From positions 1-64,000 of the forward strand of contig NZ_JAKNQY010000018.1 of assembly GCF_024494355.1 (NCBI RefSeq): a DNA stretch of 64,000 bases, in the 5' to 3' direction. Source of the DNA: Pseudomonas sp. Q11. GTDB lineage: Bacteria > Pseudomonadota > Gammaproteobacteria > Pseudomonadales > Pseudomonadaceae. The position numbers and the translations under genes were made by a program. How positions within the stretch are numbered: position 1 is the stretch's first letter; every line of letters starts with the position of its first letter. This document shows, in pieces, positions 16,698-25,810 of this stretch. The notes under the pieces were generated by a model. The model was not told the DNA's origin. It searched no databases and worked only from the letters and a program-made list of their open reading frames with translations.

Positions 16698-18416
16698 ATG
16701 CGCTCATTTGCCCTCTTGGCCCTGACCCTCCTACTCACCGCTTGCGGCGACGGCGAATCGCTGTTGCCACCCGACGCGCGCCTGCCTGACGGCGGACGCT
16801 ATCGCGGCGAGCTGGTGGACGGATTGCTGCAAGGCCAAGGACGTGTCGACTACCCCAACGGCAGTTGGTACGCCGGGCAGTTCGACAAAGGCCAGTGGCA
16901 CGGCACCGGGGAATGGCACGGCAGCAATGGCGAGGTCTATCGCGGCCAGTTCCAGCAGGGCCTGTTCAACGGCCAGGGCAGCCTGACCACGCCCACCAGC
17001 AGCTACACCGGCGGCTTCAAGCAAGGCCGGCGCGACGGTGAAGGTGCGCTCAAAGAACACGGCATGATCTACCGCGGCGAATTCAAGGCCGACCGCTATT
17101 CCGGCTTCGGGCGCCTGGAGCTTGAGGACGGCAGCCAATACCAGGGCCCGTTCGTCAACGGCAAGCCCAACGGTGAAGGCCAGCGTTTCGACGCCAGCGG
17201 CAACCAGTTCACCGGAAATTTCGTCGACGGCCAGCTCCAGGGCAAGGGCACCTTCAACAGCGCCGAGGGCGATGTCTACATCGGCGGTTTCAAGAACAAC
17301 CAGCTCAGCGGTCGCGGTCGCTATGAAAATGCCGACGGCGATGTCTGGATCGGCCAGTTCAAGGAAGGCGCGCTCACCGGCAAGGGTCAACTGATCGGCG
17401 CCGATGGCAGCCACTACCTGGGTCAATTCAATGACTGGCGCTTTAGCGGCCAGGGCCGGCTGAACCTGCCCGACGGCAGTTTTTATATCGGCCAGTTCGA
17501 GAACGACACCTACCACGGGCGCGGCACCCTGGCACTGACCGATGGCACCGTGCAAAGCGGCACCTGGACCAACGGCCTGCGAGTGCGTGACGCTGGCGGC
17601 CGGCTACTGCCGGATGTGCTCGAACTCGGCCTCTTGGCCCAGGGTCGTCTGCTGGAAGATGCCCTGGCCAATATCCCGGCCTCGACACAGGCGGTGGAGC
17701 TGTACAGCCTGACGGTGGGTGGCGACGGCAAGCAGAGTGTGTTCCTGCGCGAATCCGACTACGTCGCCAACATGCTCAACAGCCGTTTTGGCGCGTTCGG
17801 CCAGATCCGTCTGGTCAACCACCGCGATCACCTCGGTGACCGGCCCATGGCCACTCGCGAAAGCCTGCGCCGCGCCGCCAGCACCCTGGCCGAACGCAGC
17901 GGCCCGGAAGACCTGATCTTCATCTACCTGACCAGCCACGGCACCAGCGAACACGAACTGGTGCTCGACCAGCCGCGCATGGAGCTGGCCGACCTGCCCG
18001 CCGATGAACTGGCCGCGGTGCTGGCGCCGCTGAAGGATCGCGACAAGATCGTGGTGATTTCGGCGTGTTATTCCGGCGGGTTCATCCCGGCGCTCAAGAA
18101 TGAACGCACCTTGATCATGACCGCTTCGCGCGCCGACCGGGTGTCTTTCGGCTGCTCCGAGGAGGCCAACTTCACCTACTTCGGCGACGCCCTGTTCGCC
18201 CAGGCACTGAACCAGACCGACGATCTTGAACAAGCCTTCAAGCGAGCCAAGGCCACCGTTGCCGAGAGGGAACAGGCGGACAATTTCGAAGCTTCCGAGC
18301 CGCAGATCTGGGCGCCCAGGACCGTCCTTTCCCACTGGCAGCTATTGCGCAAGCAACAAGCGCGAAAAGCATTGCAAAGTACGGCATTGAACGACGAGGC
18401 CCAAAAGAGCAACTAA
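16698..18416 (+). CDS. MORN-repeat lipoprotein with C13-like cysteine protease domain
   Basis: 572-residue lipoprotein (lipobox LLTAC, Cys16). Residues about 34-295 are eleven or so MORN repeats of the type Y-x-G-x-F-x-x-G-x-x-x-G-x-G, a module that binds lipids or proteins. Residues about 330-530 form a caspase-fold domain with His414 (IYLTSHGTSEHE) and Cys457 (VVISACYSGGF), which matches the peptidase C13 (legumain) pattern of a His and Cys at strand ends. The C-terminus is charged. Substrate and role are unknown; the signal suggests it works in the periplasm or at the outer membrane. The next gene follows after 27 bases and may be co-transcribed. Confidence 0.88.
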   Translation: MRSFALLALTLLLTACGDGESLLPPDARLPDGGRYRGELVDGLLQGQGRVDYPNGSWYAGQFDKGQWHGTGEWHGSNGEVYRGQFQQGLFNGQGSLTTPTSSYTGGFKQGRRDGEGALKEHGMIYRGEFKADRYSGFGRLELEDGSQYQGPFVNGKPNGEGQRFDASGNQFTGNFVDGQLQGKGTFNSAEGDVYIGGFKNNQLSGRGRYENADGDVWIGQFKEGALTGKGQLIGADGSHYLGQFNDWRFSGQGRLNLPDGSFYIGQFENDTYHGRGTLALTDGTVQSGTWTNGLRVRDAGGRLLPDVLELGLLAQGRLLEDALANIPASTQAVELYSLTVGGDGKQSVFLRESDYVANMLNSRFGAFGQIRLVNHRDHLGDRPMATRESLRRAASTLAERSGPEDLIFIYLTSHGTSEHELVLDQPRMELADLPADELAAVLAPLKDRDKIVVISACYSGGFIPALKNERTLIMTASRADRVSFGCSEEANFTYFGDALFAQALNQTDDLEQAFKRAKATVAEREQADNFEASEPQIWAPRTVLSHWQLLRKQQARKALQSTALNDEAQKSN

Positions 18417-18443
18417 GCTGAATCGTATCAAGGGGGAAACACT

Positions 18444-19085
18444 ATGTACTTGACGCCTCAGCATGTTTTGCTTGCCGGAGCTACCGGGCTGACCGGGGAA
18501 CATCTACTGGACCGGCTGCTCAACGAGCCGACCATCACACGTGTATTGGCGCCTTCACGCCGGCCGCTGGCCGAGCATCCACACCTGGAAAACCCGGTCG
18601 GTGAACCGACCGAACTGCTGTCTCGCCTCAGCGGCCAGGTGGACATCGCTTTTTGCTGCCTTGGCACGACCATCAAGAAGGCCGGCTCGGAACAGGCATT
18701 TCGCGCGGTGGACCTGGACCTGGTGGTGGCCTTCGCCAAGCGCGCCCGGGAGCTGGGCGCAAGGCACCTGATCGTGATCAGCGCGCTGGGGGCTGACCCA
18801 ACCTCTTCGATCTTCTACAACCGGGTCAAAGGCGAAATGGAAGCCGCCCTCAAGGCCCAGGACTGGCCGCAACTGACCCTCTGCCGCCCTTCCCTGCTAT
18901 TGGGCGAACGCACCGAACCGCGGCTGGCCGAACAACTGGCCGGCCCCTTGTCGCGGCTGATCCCCGGCAAGTACCACGGCATCGAAGCCTGCCAACTGGC
19001 CCGCGCCATGTGGCGCCTGGCCCTGGAAGAACAGGAAGGGGTGCGGGTGGTGGAGTCGGATGAGTTGCGTAAGTTGGGCAAATAA
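18444..19085 (+). CDS. NAD(P)-binding atypical SDR oxidoreductase
   Basis: 213-residue Rossmann protein with N-terminal nucleotide motif GATGLTG and the block LIVISALGADPTSSIFYNRVKGEMEAAL cut here to its key part, ISALGAD..S..FYNRVKGE, typical of the HTATIP2-like (oxidoreductase HTATIP2 / YwnB) branch of atypical SDRs. It lacks the classic Tyr-x3-Lys arrangement of short SDRs apart from Y-x3-K in FYNRVKGE, which may serve that role. A good AAGGGGGAAAC site precedes the ATG. Substrate unknown. Confidence 0.8.
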   Translation: MYLTPQHVLLAGATGLTGEHLLDRLLNEPTITRVLAPSRRPLAEHPHLENPVGEPTELLSRLSGQVDIAFCCLGTTIKKAGSEQAFRAVDLDLVVAFAKRARELGARHLIVISALGADPTSSIFYNRVKGEMEAALKAQDWPQLTLCRPSLLLGERTEPRLAEQLAGPLSRLIPGKYHGIEACQLARAMWRLALEEQEGVRVVESDELRKLGK

Positions 19086-19106
19086 TTGCGGCGCCTGGGC
19101 GGACGC

Positions 19107-19192
19107 CATCGCGAGCAGGCTCGCTCCCACAGTTGACCGAGTTCTTCAGAAGGAATGCGTACCAATGTGGGAGCGAGCCTGCTCGCGATAGC
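19107..19192. repeat. REP doublet
   Basis: Inverted pair: GCGAGCAGGCTCGCTCCCAC then GTGGGAGCGAGCCTGCTCGC, separated by about 37 bases, between the convergent SDR and YceK-like genes. Confidence 0.85.
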
Positions 19193-19231
19193 GGTGGACC
19201 AGCTTACATCCATGTTGGATTGTAGCGCTGG

Positions 19232-19516
19232 TTACAACCCACCCGTAGCCTGAAACCCCACGCCAATCACCGTCAGCAACGACAACGGCAATAACAAGGT
19301 ATCGAGCAACGCACTGGCCGGCAGATCCACGCCTGGGTAACGCGGCGCTTCGGCGCCAAAGCGGTCCTTGGCGCAACAGCCACCGTTAAGCGCATACAAG
19401 TCCAGGCGCGTGCCCGCATACACCACCGGCGCGCCGGGCTTGGCGGCGTCCAGGGTGCGGGCGGTGGCGCAGCCGGTCAGTTGCAGCGCCAGCAATACCA
19501 CCAGCAGCTTATTCAT
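19232..19516 (-). CDS. YceK/YidQ family lipoprotein
   Basis: Small lipoprotein with lipobox LQLTGC followed by ATARTLDAAKPGAPVVYAGTR, the usual start of YceK/YidQ proteins. A short hydrophobic span near the C-terminus (LLDTLLLPLSLLTVIGVGF) is also family-like. The ATG at 19516 (94 residues) overlaps the end of ubiX by eight bases; a GTG directly before it is an alternative. Function unknown. Confidence 0.82.
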   Translation of the reverse strand: MNKLLVVLLALQLTGCATARTLDAAKPGAPVVYAGTRLDLYALNGGCCAKDRFGAEAPRYPGVDLPASALLDTLLLPLSLLTVIGVGFQATGGL

Positions 19517-20156
19517 CACTGCTCAAATGGTACTCGCCCCAGCGCGGCAGCATGTCCTGGGGGATGTTCAGCAGATTGAGAATCCGCGCGACCACAAAAT
19601 CGATCAGGTCATCGATGGTCTGTGGCTGGTGATAAAAACCCGGCGAGGCCGGCAGAATCGTCACACCCATGTTCGACAGCTTGAGCATGTGCTCCAGATG
19701 AATGCTCGAATATGGCGCCTCGCGCGGCACCAGGATCAACTGGCGGCGCTCCTTGAGCGTCACGTCGGCGGCGCGTTCGATCAGATTGTTGCAGGCCCCG
19801 GTGGCAATCGCCGAGAGCGTGCCGGTGGAACACGGCACCACCACCATCGCCGCTGGCGCGCCGGAGCCCGAGGCCACTGGCGACATCCAGTCTTCCTTGC
19901 CGTACACGCGAATCTGCCCCGCCGCCGCACCGGTGTATTCGGTGAGGAAGGCCTGCATCATCTGGGTCTTGCCCGGCAGGGTAACGTCGGTCTCGGTAGC
20001 CATCACCAATTGCGCCGCCTTGGAGATGAGGAAATGCACCTCGCGGTCTTCGCGCACCAGACAATCGAGCAGGCGCAAGCCGTACTGGGCGCCGGAAGCA
20101 CCGGTCATCGCCAGGGTGACGCGTTCGGGGCCATTACTCTCCAGGCGCGTGTTCAT
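19509..20156 (-). CDS. ubiX: flavin prenyltransferase UbiX
   Basis: Makes prenylated FMN from FMN and dimethylallyl monophosphate, the cofactor of UbiD-type decarboxylases in ubiquinone synthesis. The 215 residues contain TGASGAQYGLRLLDCL, the phosphate-binding region VPCSTGTLSAIATG and the LVPREAPYSSIHLEHML segment typical of UbiX. Its start overlaps the mpl stop by four bases, an arrangement conserved in Pseudomonas. Confidence 0.96.
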   Translation of the reverse strand: MNTRLESNGPERVTLAMTGASGAQYGLRLLDCLVREDREVHFLISKAAQLVMATETDVTLPGKTQMMQAFLTEYTGAAAGQIRVYGKEDWMSPVASGSGAPAAMVVVPCSTGTLSAIATGACNNLIERAADVTLKERRQLILVPREAPYSSIHLEHMLKLSNMGVTILPASPGFYHQPQTIDDLIDFVVARILNLLNIPQDMLPRWGEYHLSSDE

Positions 20157-21502
20157 TTCAGTGCCTCGGCCAGTTTGCCGTGCAGGCCGCCAAAGCCGCC
20201 ATTGCTCATGATCACCACATGAGTGCCGGGCTGGGCCTGGCTCTTCACGCGCTCGATGATGCCTTCCAGCGAATCACTGACAATCGACGGCACCGTGCAC
20301 AACGCGGCAATGGCGCCCAGGTCCCAGCCCAGGTTAGCCGGCGCGTACCAGATCACCTGATCGGCATCCACCACGCTTTCCGGCAGGCCGTCGCGGTGGG
20401 CGCCGAGTTTCATGGAGTTGGAACGCGGCTCGATGATGGCGATCAGCGGTGCATCGCCGATACGCTTGCGCAAGCCGTCGAGGGTGGTGGCGATGGCCGT
20501 CGGGTGGTGGGCGAAGTCGTCATAGATGGTGATGCCGCGCACTTCAGCGACCTTTTCCATCCGCCGCTTCACGCTTTTGAACGCACTCAGCGCAGCGATG
20601 CCCATGGACGGCACCACGCCGACATGACGGGCCGCCGCCAGAGTGGCCAGAGCGTTGGCGACGTTGTGCTGACCGGTCATGTCCCAATCGACCACGCCTT
20701 GGGCCACGCCTTCGAACATGACTTCGAACTGCGAACCGTCCTCCTTGAGCAGCTTCACTTGCCACTGCCCACCGGCACCGGTCGTTTGCACCGGGGTCCA
20801 GCAGCCCATCTCGATGACGCGCTGCAAGGCCGGCTCTGTGGTCGGATGGATCACCAGGCCTTCACTCGGGATGGTGCGCACCAAATGGTGGAATTGCCGC
20901 TCGATGGCTGGCAGATCGGGGAAGATGTCGGCGTGATCGAACTCAAGGTTGTTGAGGATCGCGGTACGTGGGCGGTAGTGGACAAACTTCGAACGTTTGT
21001 CGAAGAACGCGCTGTCGTATTCGTCGGCCTCGATCACGAAGAACGGCGTTCCGCCCAGGCGTGCCGACACCGAGAAATTCTGCGGCACGCCGCCGATCAA
21101 AAAGCCCGGGCTCATGCCCGCGTGCTCCAGAACCCAGGCGAGCATGCTGCTGGTGGTGGTCTTGCCATGGGTGCCGGCCACGGCCAGGACCCAACGGCCC
21201 TGCAACACATGATCGGCCAGCCATTGCGGGCCGGACACGTAAGGCAGGCCTTTGTTGAGCACGTATTCAACCGCCTGATTGCCACGGGACATGGCGTTGC
21301 CGATGACCACCAGGTCCGGCGCCGGGTCCAGTTGCGCCGGGTCGTAGCCTTGGGTCAGCTCAATGCCCTGGGCCTCCAGCTGCGTGCTCATCGGCGGGTA
21401 GACGTTGGCGTCGGAACCAGTCACGTGATGGCCCAGCTCCTTGGCCAATACCGCCATCGAACCCATGAAAGTGCCGCAAATACCGAGAATATGGATGTGC
21501 AT
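20153..21502 (-). CDS. mpl: UDP-N-acetylmuramate:L-Ala-gamma-D-Glu-meso-DAP ligase
   Basis: Recycles murein tripeptide by ligating it to UDP-MurNAc in the cytoplasm. It is a Mur ligase of 449 residues, with ATP-binding loop GTHGKTTTSSMLAWVLEH, the IEADEYDSAFFDKRSKF block and the late DDFAHHPTAI motif. The start MHIHILGICGTFMGSMAVL at 21502 is the family N-terminus; six codons upstream in frame are not needed. Transcribed with ubiX. Confidence 0.96.
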   Translation of the reverse strand: MHIHILGICGTFMGSMAVLAKELGHHVTGSDANVYPPMSTQLEAQGIELTQGYDPAQLDPAPDLVVIGNAMSRGNQAVEYVLNKGLPYVSGPQWLADHVLQGRWVLAVAGTHGKTTTSSMLAWVLEHAGMSPGFLIGGVPQNFSVSARLGGTPFFVIEADEYDSAFFDKRSKFVHYRPRTAILNNLEFDHADIFPDLPAIERQFHHLVRTIPSEGLVIHPTTEPALQRVIEMGCWTPVQTTGAGGQWQVKLLKEDGSQFEVMFEGVAQGVVDWDMTGQHNVANALATLAAARHVGVVPSMGIAALSAFKSVKRRMEKVAEVRGITIYDDFAHHPTAIATTLDGLRKRIGDAPLIAIIEPRSNSMKLGAHRDGLPESVVDADQVIWYAPANLGWDLGAIAALCTVPSIVSDSLEGIIERVKSQAQPGTHVVIMSNGGFGGLHGKLAEALK

Positions 21503-21889
21503 AGTCGACCTCGTAAACATGGCCGCAGGTTAGCGTAGGGAGGGGGAAATCGCACCTTGTGTTTCGAACTGCAACCATCAGGACAGCGCGAATCCCCTGT
21601 GGGAGCGAGCCTGCTCGCGATAGTGGTGGGTCAGTTTGCATTGATGCTGAATGTGCCGCCGCCATCGCGAGCAGGCTCGCTCCCACGGTTGGACCGCATT
21701 ACTCCTGAAGGGACTCGGTCAACTGTGGGAGCAAGGCTTGCCTGCGATAGTGGTGGATCAGCTTGCATGGATGTTGAATGTGCCGCCGCCTTCGCGAGCA
21801 GGCTCGGTCCCACAGTTGAGCGCATTCTTCCTGGAGGGACTCGGTCAACTGTGGGAGCAAGGCTTGCTCGCGAATGGCCGCGACGCGGT
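21503..21889. repeat. cluster of about six REP copies
   Basis: The 387-base gap between mpl and the regulator gene is almost entirely repetitive. From about 21598 to 21874 GTGGGAGC- and GCGAGCA-type REPs alternate in direction, joined by spacers that are themselves similar (GTTGAATGTGCCGCCGCC and ACTCGGTCAACTGTGGGAGC recur). It is convergent or tail-to-head space with no coding capacity of note. The regular spacing looks array-like but follows REP doublet logic. Confidence 0.88.
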
Positions 21890-23794
21890 TCAACGAGCGA
21901 TGGCGTGCTTGCGCAGTTTCCGGTAGAGGGTGTTGCGGCTGATGCCCAATTGCTCGGCGGTGTGGGTCATGTGCCAGCGCTGGCGCTCCAGCGCATCGAG
22001 CAGCGCCAACCGCTCGGCATCTTCCAGCGGGCGTTCCGCCACCGTTTCAACCACCACCGACGGACTCTGGCGAATCATCGCCGGCAGGTCCTCCAGTCCG
22101 ATCCGCCCGCCGTCGCACAACGCAGCAAGGGTGCGCAGCACATTGCGCAGTTGCCGCACGTTGCCCGGCCAGTCGAACCCCAGCAACGCCTGGCGCGCCG
22201 GTTCGTCGATGGACACCGCTTCGGCGCCCGCCTCTTCGGCCAACAGAAAATCCAGCAACTGGGACTTGTCGCTGCGCGCGCGCAACGCCGGCAACGGGAT
22301 TTCCAGGCCGTTGAGGCGGTAGTACAAGTCCTCGCGAAAACTGCCGTCGCGCACCCGATCAAGCAACTGACGGTGGGTGGCGCTGATGATGCGCACGTTG
22401 ACCGCTTCGGGTTCGCCGCCGATGGGCACCACTTGGCGATCTTCCAGCACCCGCAGCAAACGGGTCTGCAAGGCCAGGGGCATGTCACCGATTTCATCCA
22501 GAAACAGCGTGCCGCCGTCGGCCTGTTGCAGCTTGCCGCGCATGCCTTCCTTGCGGGCACCGGTGAAGCTGCCGCCGCGATAGCCGAACAGCTCGCTCTC
22601 GATCAGGCTTTCCGGGATGGCTGCGCAGTTAAGCGCCACGAAGTTTTTCCCGGCGCGCTGGCTGGCATGATGCACGGCCTTGGCGAAGGCTTCTTTGCCG
22701 GAGCCGGTTTCGCCGTGGATCAGCAGCGGCACATCGCGCTCGAACACCCGCAGCGCCTTGCGAAAATGTTCCTGCAACGCCGCATCCCCCAGGCAGATAC
22801 CCGGCAACCGGGCAGGCTCGATGGTTTTAAACGCAGGGACGACCGGGACCGGCACGCTGCGCGGCTGCCCTCGCAGCACGGCAAACAAATGCCGCCCGTC
22901 ACGGGTGCGCAACGGCCAACTGGCGCTGGCATGGGCGCTGGCCCGTCCGAGCAGCTCATCCAATGAACAATCGAAAAAGTCTTCCACCCGCTGACCGAGC
23001 AAGCCACCGCGAATATGCCCCAACAGGTTCAGCGCGCTCTGGTTGACGGCGCTGATCCGCCCTTCTCCGTCGAACGCCAGCAGCCCCTCGCTGAACAACC
23101 CCACGGACTCGGCCTGCAAGTGAAAGCGCAGCAGCCATTGATTGTCGAAGCAGCGCAGGAAATAGCAGCTCTCGATCATCTTTGCCGAGAGGTTGACCAG
23201 GGCCATGGTGTGGAACTGGCTCTGGCGCGACACGTCCGGCCGGGCCGAGGACACATCAAGCACCGCAAGCAGTTCGCCATGAGGGTCGAAAACCGGGCTG
23301 GCCGAGCAGGTCAGGCCGGTGTGGCGCCCGCGAAAGTGTTCTTCCTGATGAATCGTCAGGGCCTGGCGCTCCACCAGGCAGGTGCCGATGCCGTTGGTGC
23401 CTTCGCAGGCTTCGCTCCAGTCAGCACCGAGCCAGAGGCCGGCCCGTTCGAAAATCTTGCGCTCGCTGGGGGCAGTGACGCAGTTGAGGATCACGCCGCG
23501 AGCGTCGGTCAGCAACACCGCGTGGCCGGCGCCGGAGAGTTGTTGATGCAGACTGGTCATTTCCGTGCCGGCGATGTGCAACACCTGTTGCAGGCGCTCG
23601 CGGCTTTCCAGCACCCGGCCATGCTCAAGCACCGTCGGCGCCAGGTTCTGCGCCGGGTCGAGGTGATAGTCCTCAAGGCAGCGCAGCCAGGAGCGGGCAA
23701 TCGACGGATCGCTGCCAGGGCCCTGCAAATGGGCCTTGCCCTGGGTGACCGTCAGGACTTGCCGGGCATGGCGACTCAAGTGGTTGCTGTGCAT
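21890..23794 (-). CDS. eatR: sigma54-dependent activator of ethanolamine catabolism (AcoR family)
   Basis: 634-residue enhancer-binding protein. Order of parts: N-terminal GAF-like sensor (about 60-220), PAS-like segment (about 230-300), AAA+ domain with Walker A GETGSGKE, a sigma54-contact loop GSFTGA in place of the usual GAFTGA, and a Fis-type HTH at the C-terminus (HTAEQLGISRNTLYRKLRKH). It is divergent from the aldehyde dehydrogenase gene, whose upstream region has a good -24/-12 promoter, so it most likely activates the dehydrogenase-permease-eutBC genes. The P. aeruginosa protein in the same position is called EatR as far as I recall; the symbol rests on that synteny. Confidence 0.85.
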   Translation of the reverse strand: MHSNHLSRHARQVLTVTQGKAHLQGPGSDPSIARSWLRCLEDYHLDPAQNLAPTVLEHGRVLESRERLQQVLHIAGTEMTSLHQQLSGAGHAVLLTDARGVILNCVTAPSERKIFERAGLWLGADWSEACEGTNGIGTCLVERQALTIHQEEHFRGRHTGLTCSASPVFDPHGELLAVLDVSSARPDVSRQSQFHTMALVNLSAKMIESCYFLRCFDNQWLLRFHLQAESVGLFSEGLLAFDGEGRISAVNQSALNLLGHIRGGLLGQRVEDFFDCSLDELLGRASAHASASWPLRTRDGRHLFAVLRGQPRSVPVPVVPAFKTIEPARLPGICLGDAALQEHFRKALRVFERDVPLLIHGETGSGKEAFAKAVHHASQRAGKNFVALNCAAIPESLIESELFGYRGGSFTGARKEGMRGKLQQADGGTLFLDEIGDMPLALQTRLLRVLEDRQVVPIGGEPEAVNVRIISATHRQLLDRVRDGSFREDLYYRLNGLEIPLPALRARSDKSQLLDFLLAEEAGAEAVSIDEPARQALLGFDWPGNVRQLRNVLRTLAALCDGGRIGLEDLPAMIRQSPSVVVETVAERPLEDAERLALLDALERQRWHMTHTAEQLGISRNTLYRKLRKHAIAR

Positions 23795-23829
23795 TTCTTA
23801 TTGTTCTCCCCGAAGGTTGCGGCCTTACT

Positions 23830-23931
23830 GTAGGAGCTGCCGAAGGCTGCGATCTTTTGATTTTGATCTTTCGCTTGGGACTCAATTGACAGGGGAAAGA
23901 TCGTAGCCTCGTTGCACTCGACAGCTCCTAC
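23830..23931. repeat. long imperfect inverted repeat (GTAGGAGCTG type)
   Basis: GTAGGAGCTG at 23830 pairs with CAGCTCCTAC ending at 23931, and inside it GGCTGCGATCTTT pairs imperfectly with AAAGATCGTAGCC. This is a second REP family of Pseudomonas, also seen at 33855, 52275 and 54058. It lies in the divergent gap between the regulator and the dehydrogenase gene, close to the regulator start. Confidence 0.8.
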
Positions 23932-24016
23932 AGCTCATACACAGCTCCTACCCGGTCAGCTTCGCATCGAGGCCCAGCATCCTCCAGCCCAACCGGCTTT
24001 GCAATGCTGGCGCGAC

Positions 24017-24056
24017 CTGTCGGTCACAGACTGTCTCGCATCTGGCACAAACTGTC
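24017..24056. promoter_or_regulatory. candidate upstream activator sites (three CTGTC repeats)
   Basis: CTGTC occurs at 24017, 24031 and 24052; the first is part of the perfect inverted repeat CTGT-CGGTC-ACAG (24017-24029). The cluster lies about 90-130 bases upstream of the -24/-12 promoter, the usual distance for an enhancer-binding protein. The assignment to the AcoR-type activator is an inference. Confidence 0.5.
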
Positions 24057-24145
24057 ACACCCCCTGTATCGCTATCGTCACGCAGGGCATCCGTTTGTCC
24101 GACGAACTCCTCCTAAAGTCTTGATTTACGGGCCCCGCAAGGCGA

Positions 24146-24161
24146 TGGCCCAACCTTTGCT
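24146..24161 (+). promoter_or_regulatory. sigma54 (-24/-12) promoter
   Basis: TGGCCCAACCTTTGCT has GG at 24147-24148 and GC at 24159-24160, exactly the 12-base separation of the sigma54 consensus TGGCAC-N5-TTGCA. Transcription would start near 24172, 57 bases before the dehydrogenase ATG. The divergent gene for a sigma54 activator supports it strongly. Confidence 0.8.
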
Positions 24162-24228
24162 CTAGGCTTAATACCAGCGCTTATTGGCGCGGCTCCCTTA
24201 TAAGCACAAAAGCCAAGGAGAACTCATC

Positions 24229-25749
24229 ATGCGTTACGCTCACCCCGGTACTGAAGGCGCTATCGTTTCGTTCAAGAGCAAATACGGTAACTACATCGGC
24301 GGCGAGTTCGTCGCGCCTGTTAAAGGTCAGTACTTCACCAATACTTCCCCGGTCAATGGCCAGCCCATTGCCGAATTCCCGCGTTCCACGACCGAAGACA
24401 TCGAAAAAGCCCTGGACGCCGCCCACGCTGCCGCTGATGCCTGGGGCGCCACGTCCGCCCAGGCCCGTTCGCTGGTCCTGCTGAAAATCGCCGACCGCAT
24501 CGAAGCGAACCTCGAAGTGCTGGCAATCACCGAGTCCTGGGACAACGGCAAGGCCGTGCGCGAAACCCTCAACGCCGACATCCCCCTGGCCGCTGACCAC
24601 TTCCGTTACTTCGCCGGTTGCATCCGCGCCCAGGAAGGCAGCGCTGCCGAAATCGACGGCAACACTGTGGCCTATCACATCCATGAACCGCTGGGCGTGG
24701 TCGGACAGATCATCCCGTGGAACTTCCCGATCCTGATGGCCGCCTGGAAACTCGCCCCGGCCCTGGCCGCCGGTAACTGCGTGGTGCTCAAGCCGGCCGA
24801 GCAAACTCCATTGGGTATTACGGTGCTGATGGAGCTGATCGGCGACCTGCTGCCGCCCGGCGTGCTGAACGTGGTGCAAGGTTTCGGCAAAGAAGCCGGT
24901 GAAGCCCTGGCCACCAGCAAGCGCATCGCCAAGATCGCCTTCACCGGCTCGACCCCGGTCGGCTCGCACATCATGAAATGCGCGGCCGAAAACATCATCC
25001 CGTCCACCGTGGAACTGGGCGGCAAGTCGCCGAACATCTTCTTCGAAGACATCATGCAGGCCGAGCCGAGTTTCATCGAAAAAGCGGCCGAAGGCCTGGT
25101 GCTGGCGTTCTTCAACCAGGGTGAAGTCTGCACTTGCCCTTCCCGCGCCCTGGTGCAGGAGTCGATCTACGACGAGTTCATGAAGGTTGTGATGAACAAA
25201 GTCCTGCAGATCAAGCGCGGCGACCCGCTGGACACCGACACCATGGTCGGCGCCCAGGCGTCCGAGCAGCAATTCGACAAGATTCTTTCGTACCTGGAAA
25301 TCGCCAAGGGCGAAGGCGCCGAACTGCTGACCGGCGGCAAGGTGGAAAAACTCGACGGCAACCTGGCGACCGGGTATTACATCCAGCCGACCCTGCTCAA
25401 GGGCACCAACAAGATGCGCGTGTTCCAGGAAGAAATCTTCGGCCCGGTGGTGAGCATCACCACCTTCAAGGATGAAGCCGAAGCCCTGGCGATCGCCAAC
25501 GACACCGAGTTCGGCCTCGGCGCAGGTCTCTGGACCCGCGACATCAACCGCGCCTACCGCATGGGCCGGGCGATCAAAGCCGGTCGCGTCTGGACCAACT
25601 GCTACCACCTGTACCCGGCGCATGCTGCGTTTGGTGGTTACAAGAAGTCCGGCGTTGGGCGTGAGACGCACAAGATGATGCTCGATCATTACCAGCAGAC
25701 CAAGAATTTGCTGGTGAGCTATGACATCAATCCGTTGGGGTTCTTCTAA
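24229..25749 (+). CDS. exaC: NAD-dependent acetaldehyde/aldehyde dehydrogenase
   Basis: 506-residue ALDH that oxidises acetaldehyde to acetate, here the product of ethanolamine deamination. Active-site parts are visible: the NAD fold FTGSTPVG, the Glu in VELGGKSP (about 262) and the nucleophile Cys301 in NQGEVCTCPSR. The long N-terminus MRYAHPGTEGAIVSFKSKYG matches ExaC/AldA-type enzymes of Pseudomonas. AAGGAG lies 9 bases upstream of the ATG at 24229; the extended frame from 24184 would begin within the promoter leader. A GC-rich hairpin (25756-25785) follows the stop. Confidence 0.93.
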   Translation: MRYAHPGTEGAIVSFKSKYGNYIGGEFVAPVKGQYFTNTSPVNGQPIAEFPRSTTEDIEKALDAAHAAADAWGATSAQARSLVLLKIADRIEANLEVLAITESWDNGKAVRETLNADIPLAADHFRYFAGCIRAQEGSAAEIDGNTVAYHIHEPLGVVGQIIPWNFPILMAAWKLAPALAAGNCVVLKPAEQTPLGITVLMELIGDLLPPGVLNVVQGFGKEAGEALATSKRIAKIAFTGSTPVGSHIMKCAAENIIPSTVELGGKSPNIFFEDIMQAEPSFIEKAAEGLVLAFFNQGEVCTCPSRALVQESIYDEFMKVVMNKVLQIKRGDPLDTDTMVGAQASEQQFDKILSYLEIAKGEGAELLTGGKVEKLDGNLATGYYIQPTLLKGTNKMRVFQEEIFGPVVSITTFKDEAEALAIANDTEFGLGAGLWTRDINRAYRMGRAIKAGRVWTNCYHLYPAHAAFGGYKKSGVGRETHKMMLDHYQQTKNLLVSYDINPLGFF

Positions 25750-25755
25750 ACGGAC

Positions 25756-25787
25756 GGGGCGAGGCAGGTCATCCTGCTTCGCCCTTT
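25756..25787 (+). terminator. probable terminator after the dehydrogenase gene
   Basis: GGGCGAGGCAGG at about 25757-25768 pairs with CCTGCTTCGCCC at about 25773-25784 through one or two G-T pairs, followed by TTT. The short T run makes it moderate. Confidence 0.5.
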
Positions 25788-25810
25788 AGATAGCTATCGT
25801 CGGATCGCCG

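Noticed and set aside
21598..21874. CRISPR-like regular repeats
   Set aside because: Repeats alternate in direction and are REP doublets; no constant direct repeat with unique spacers and no cas genes.
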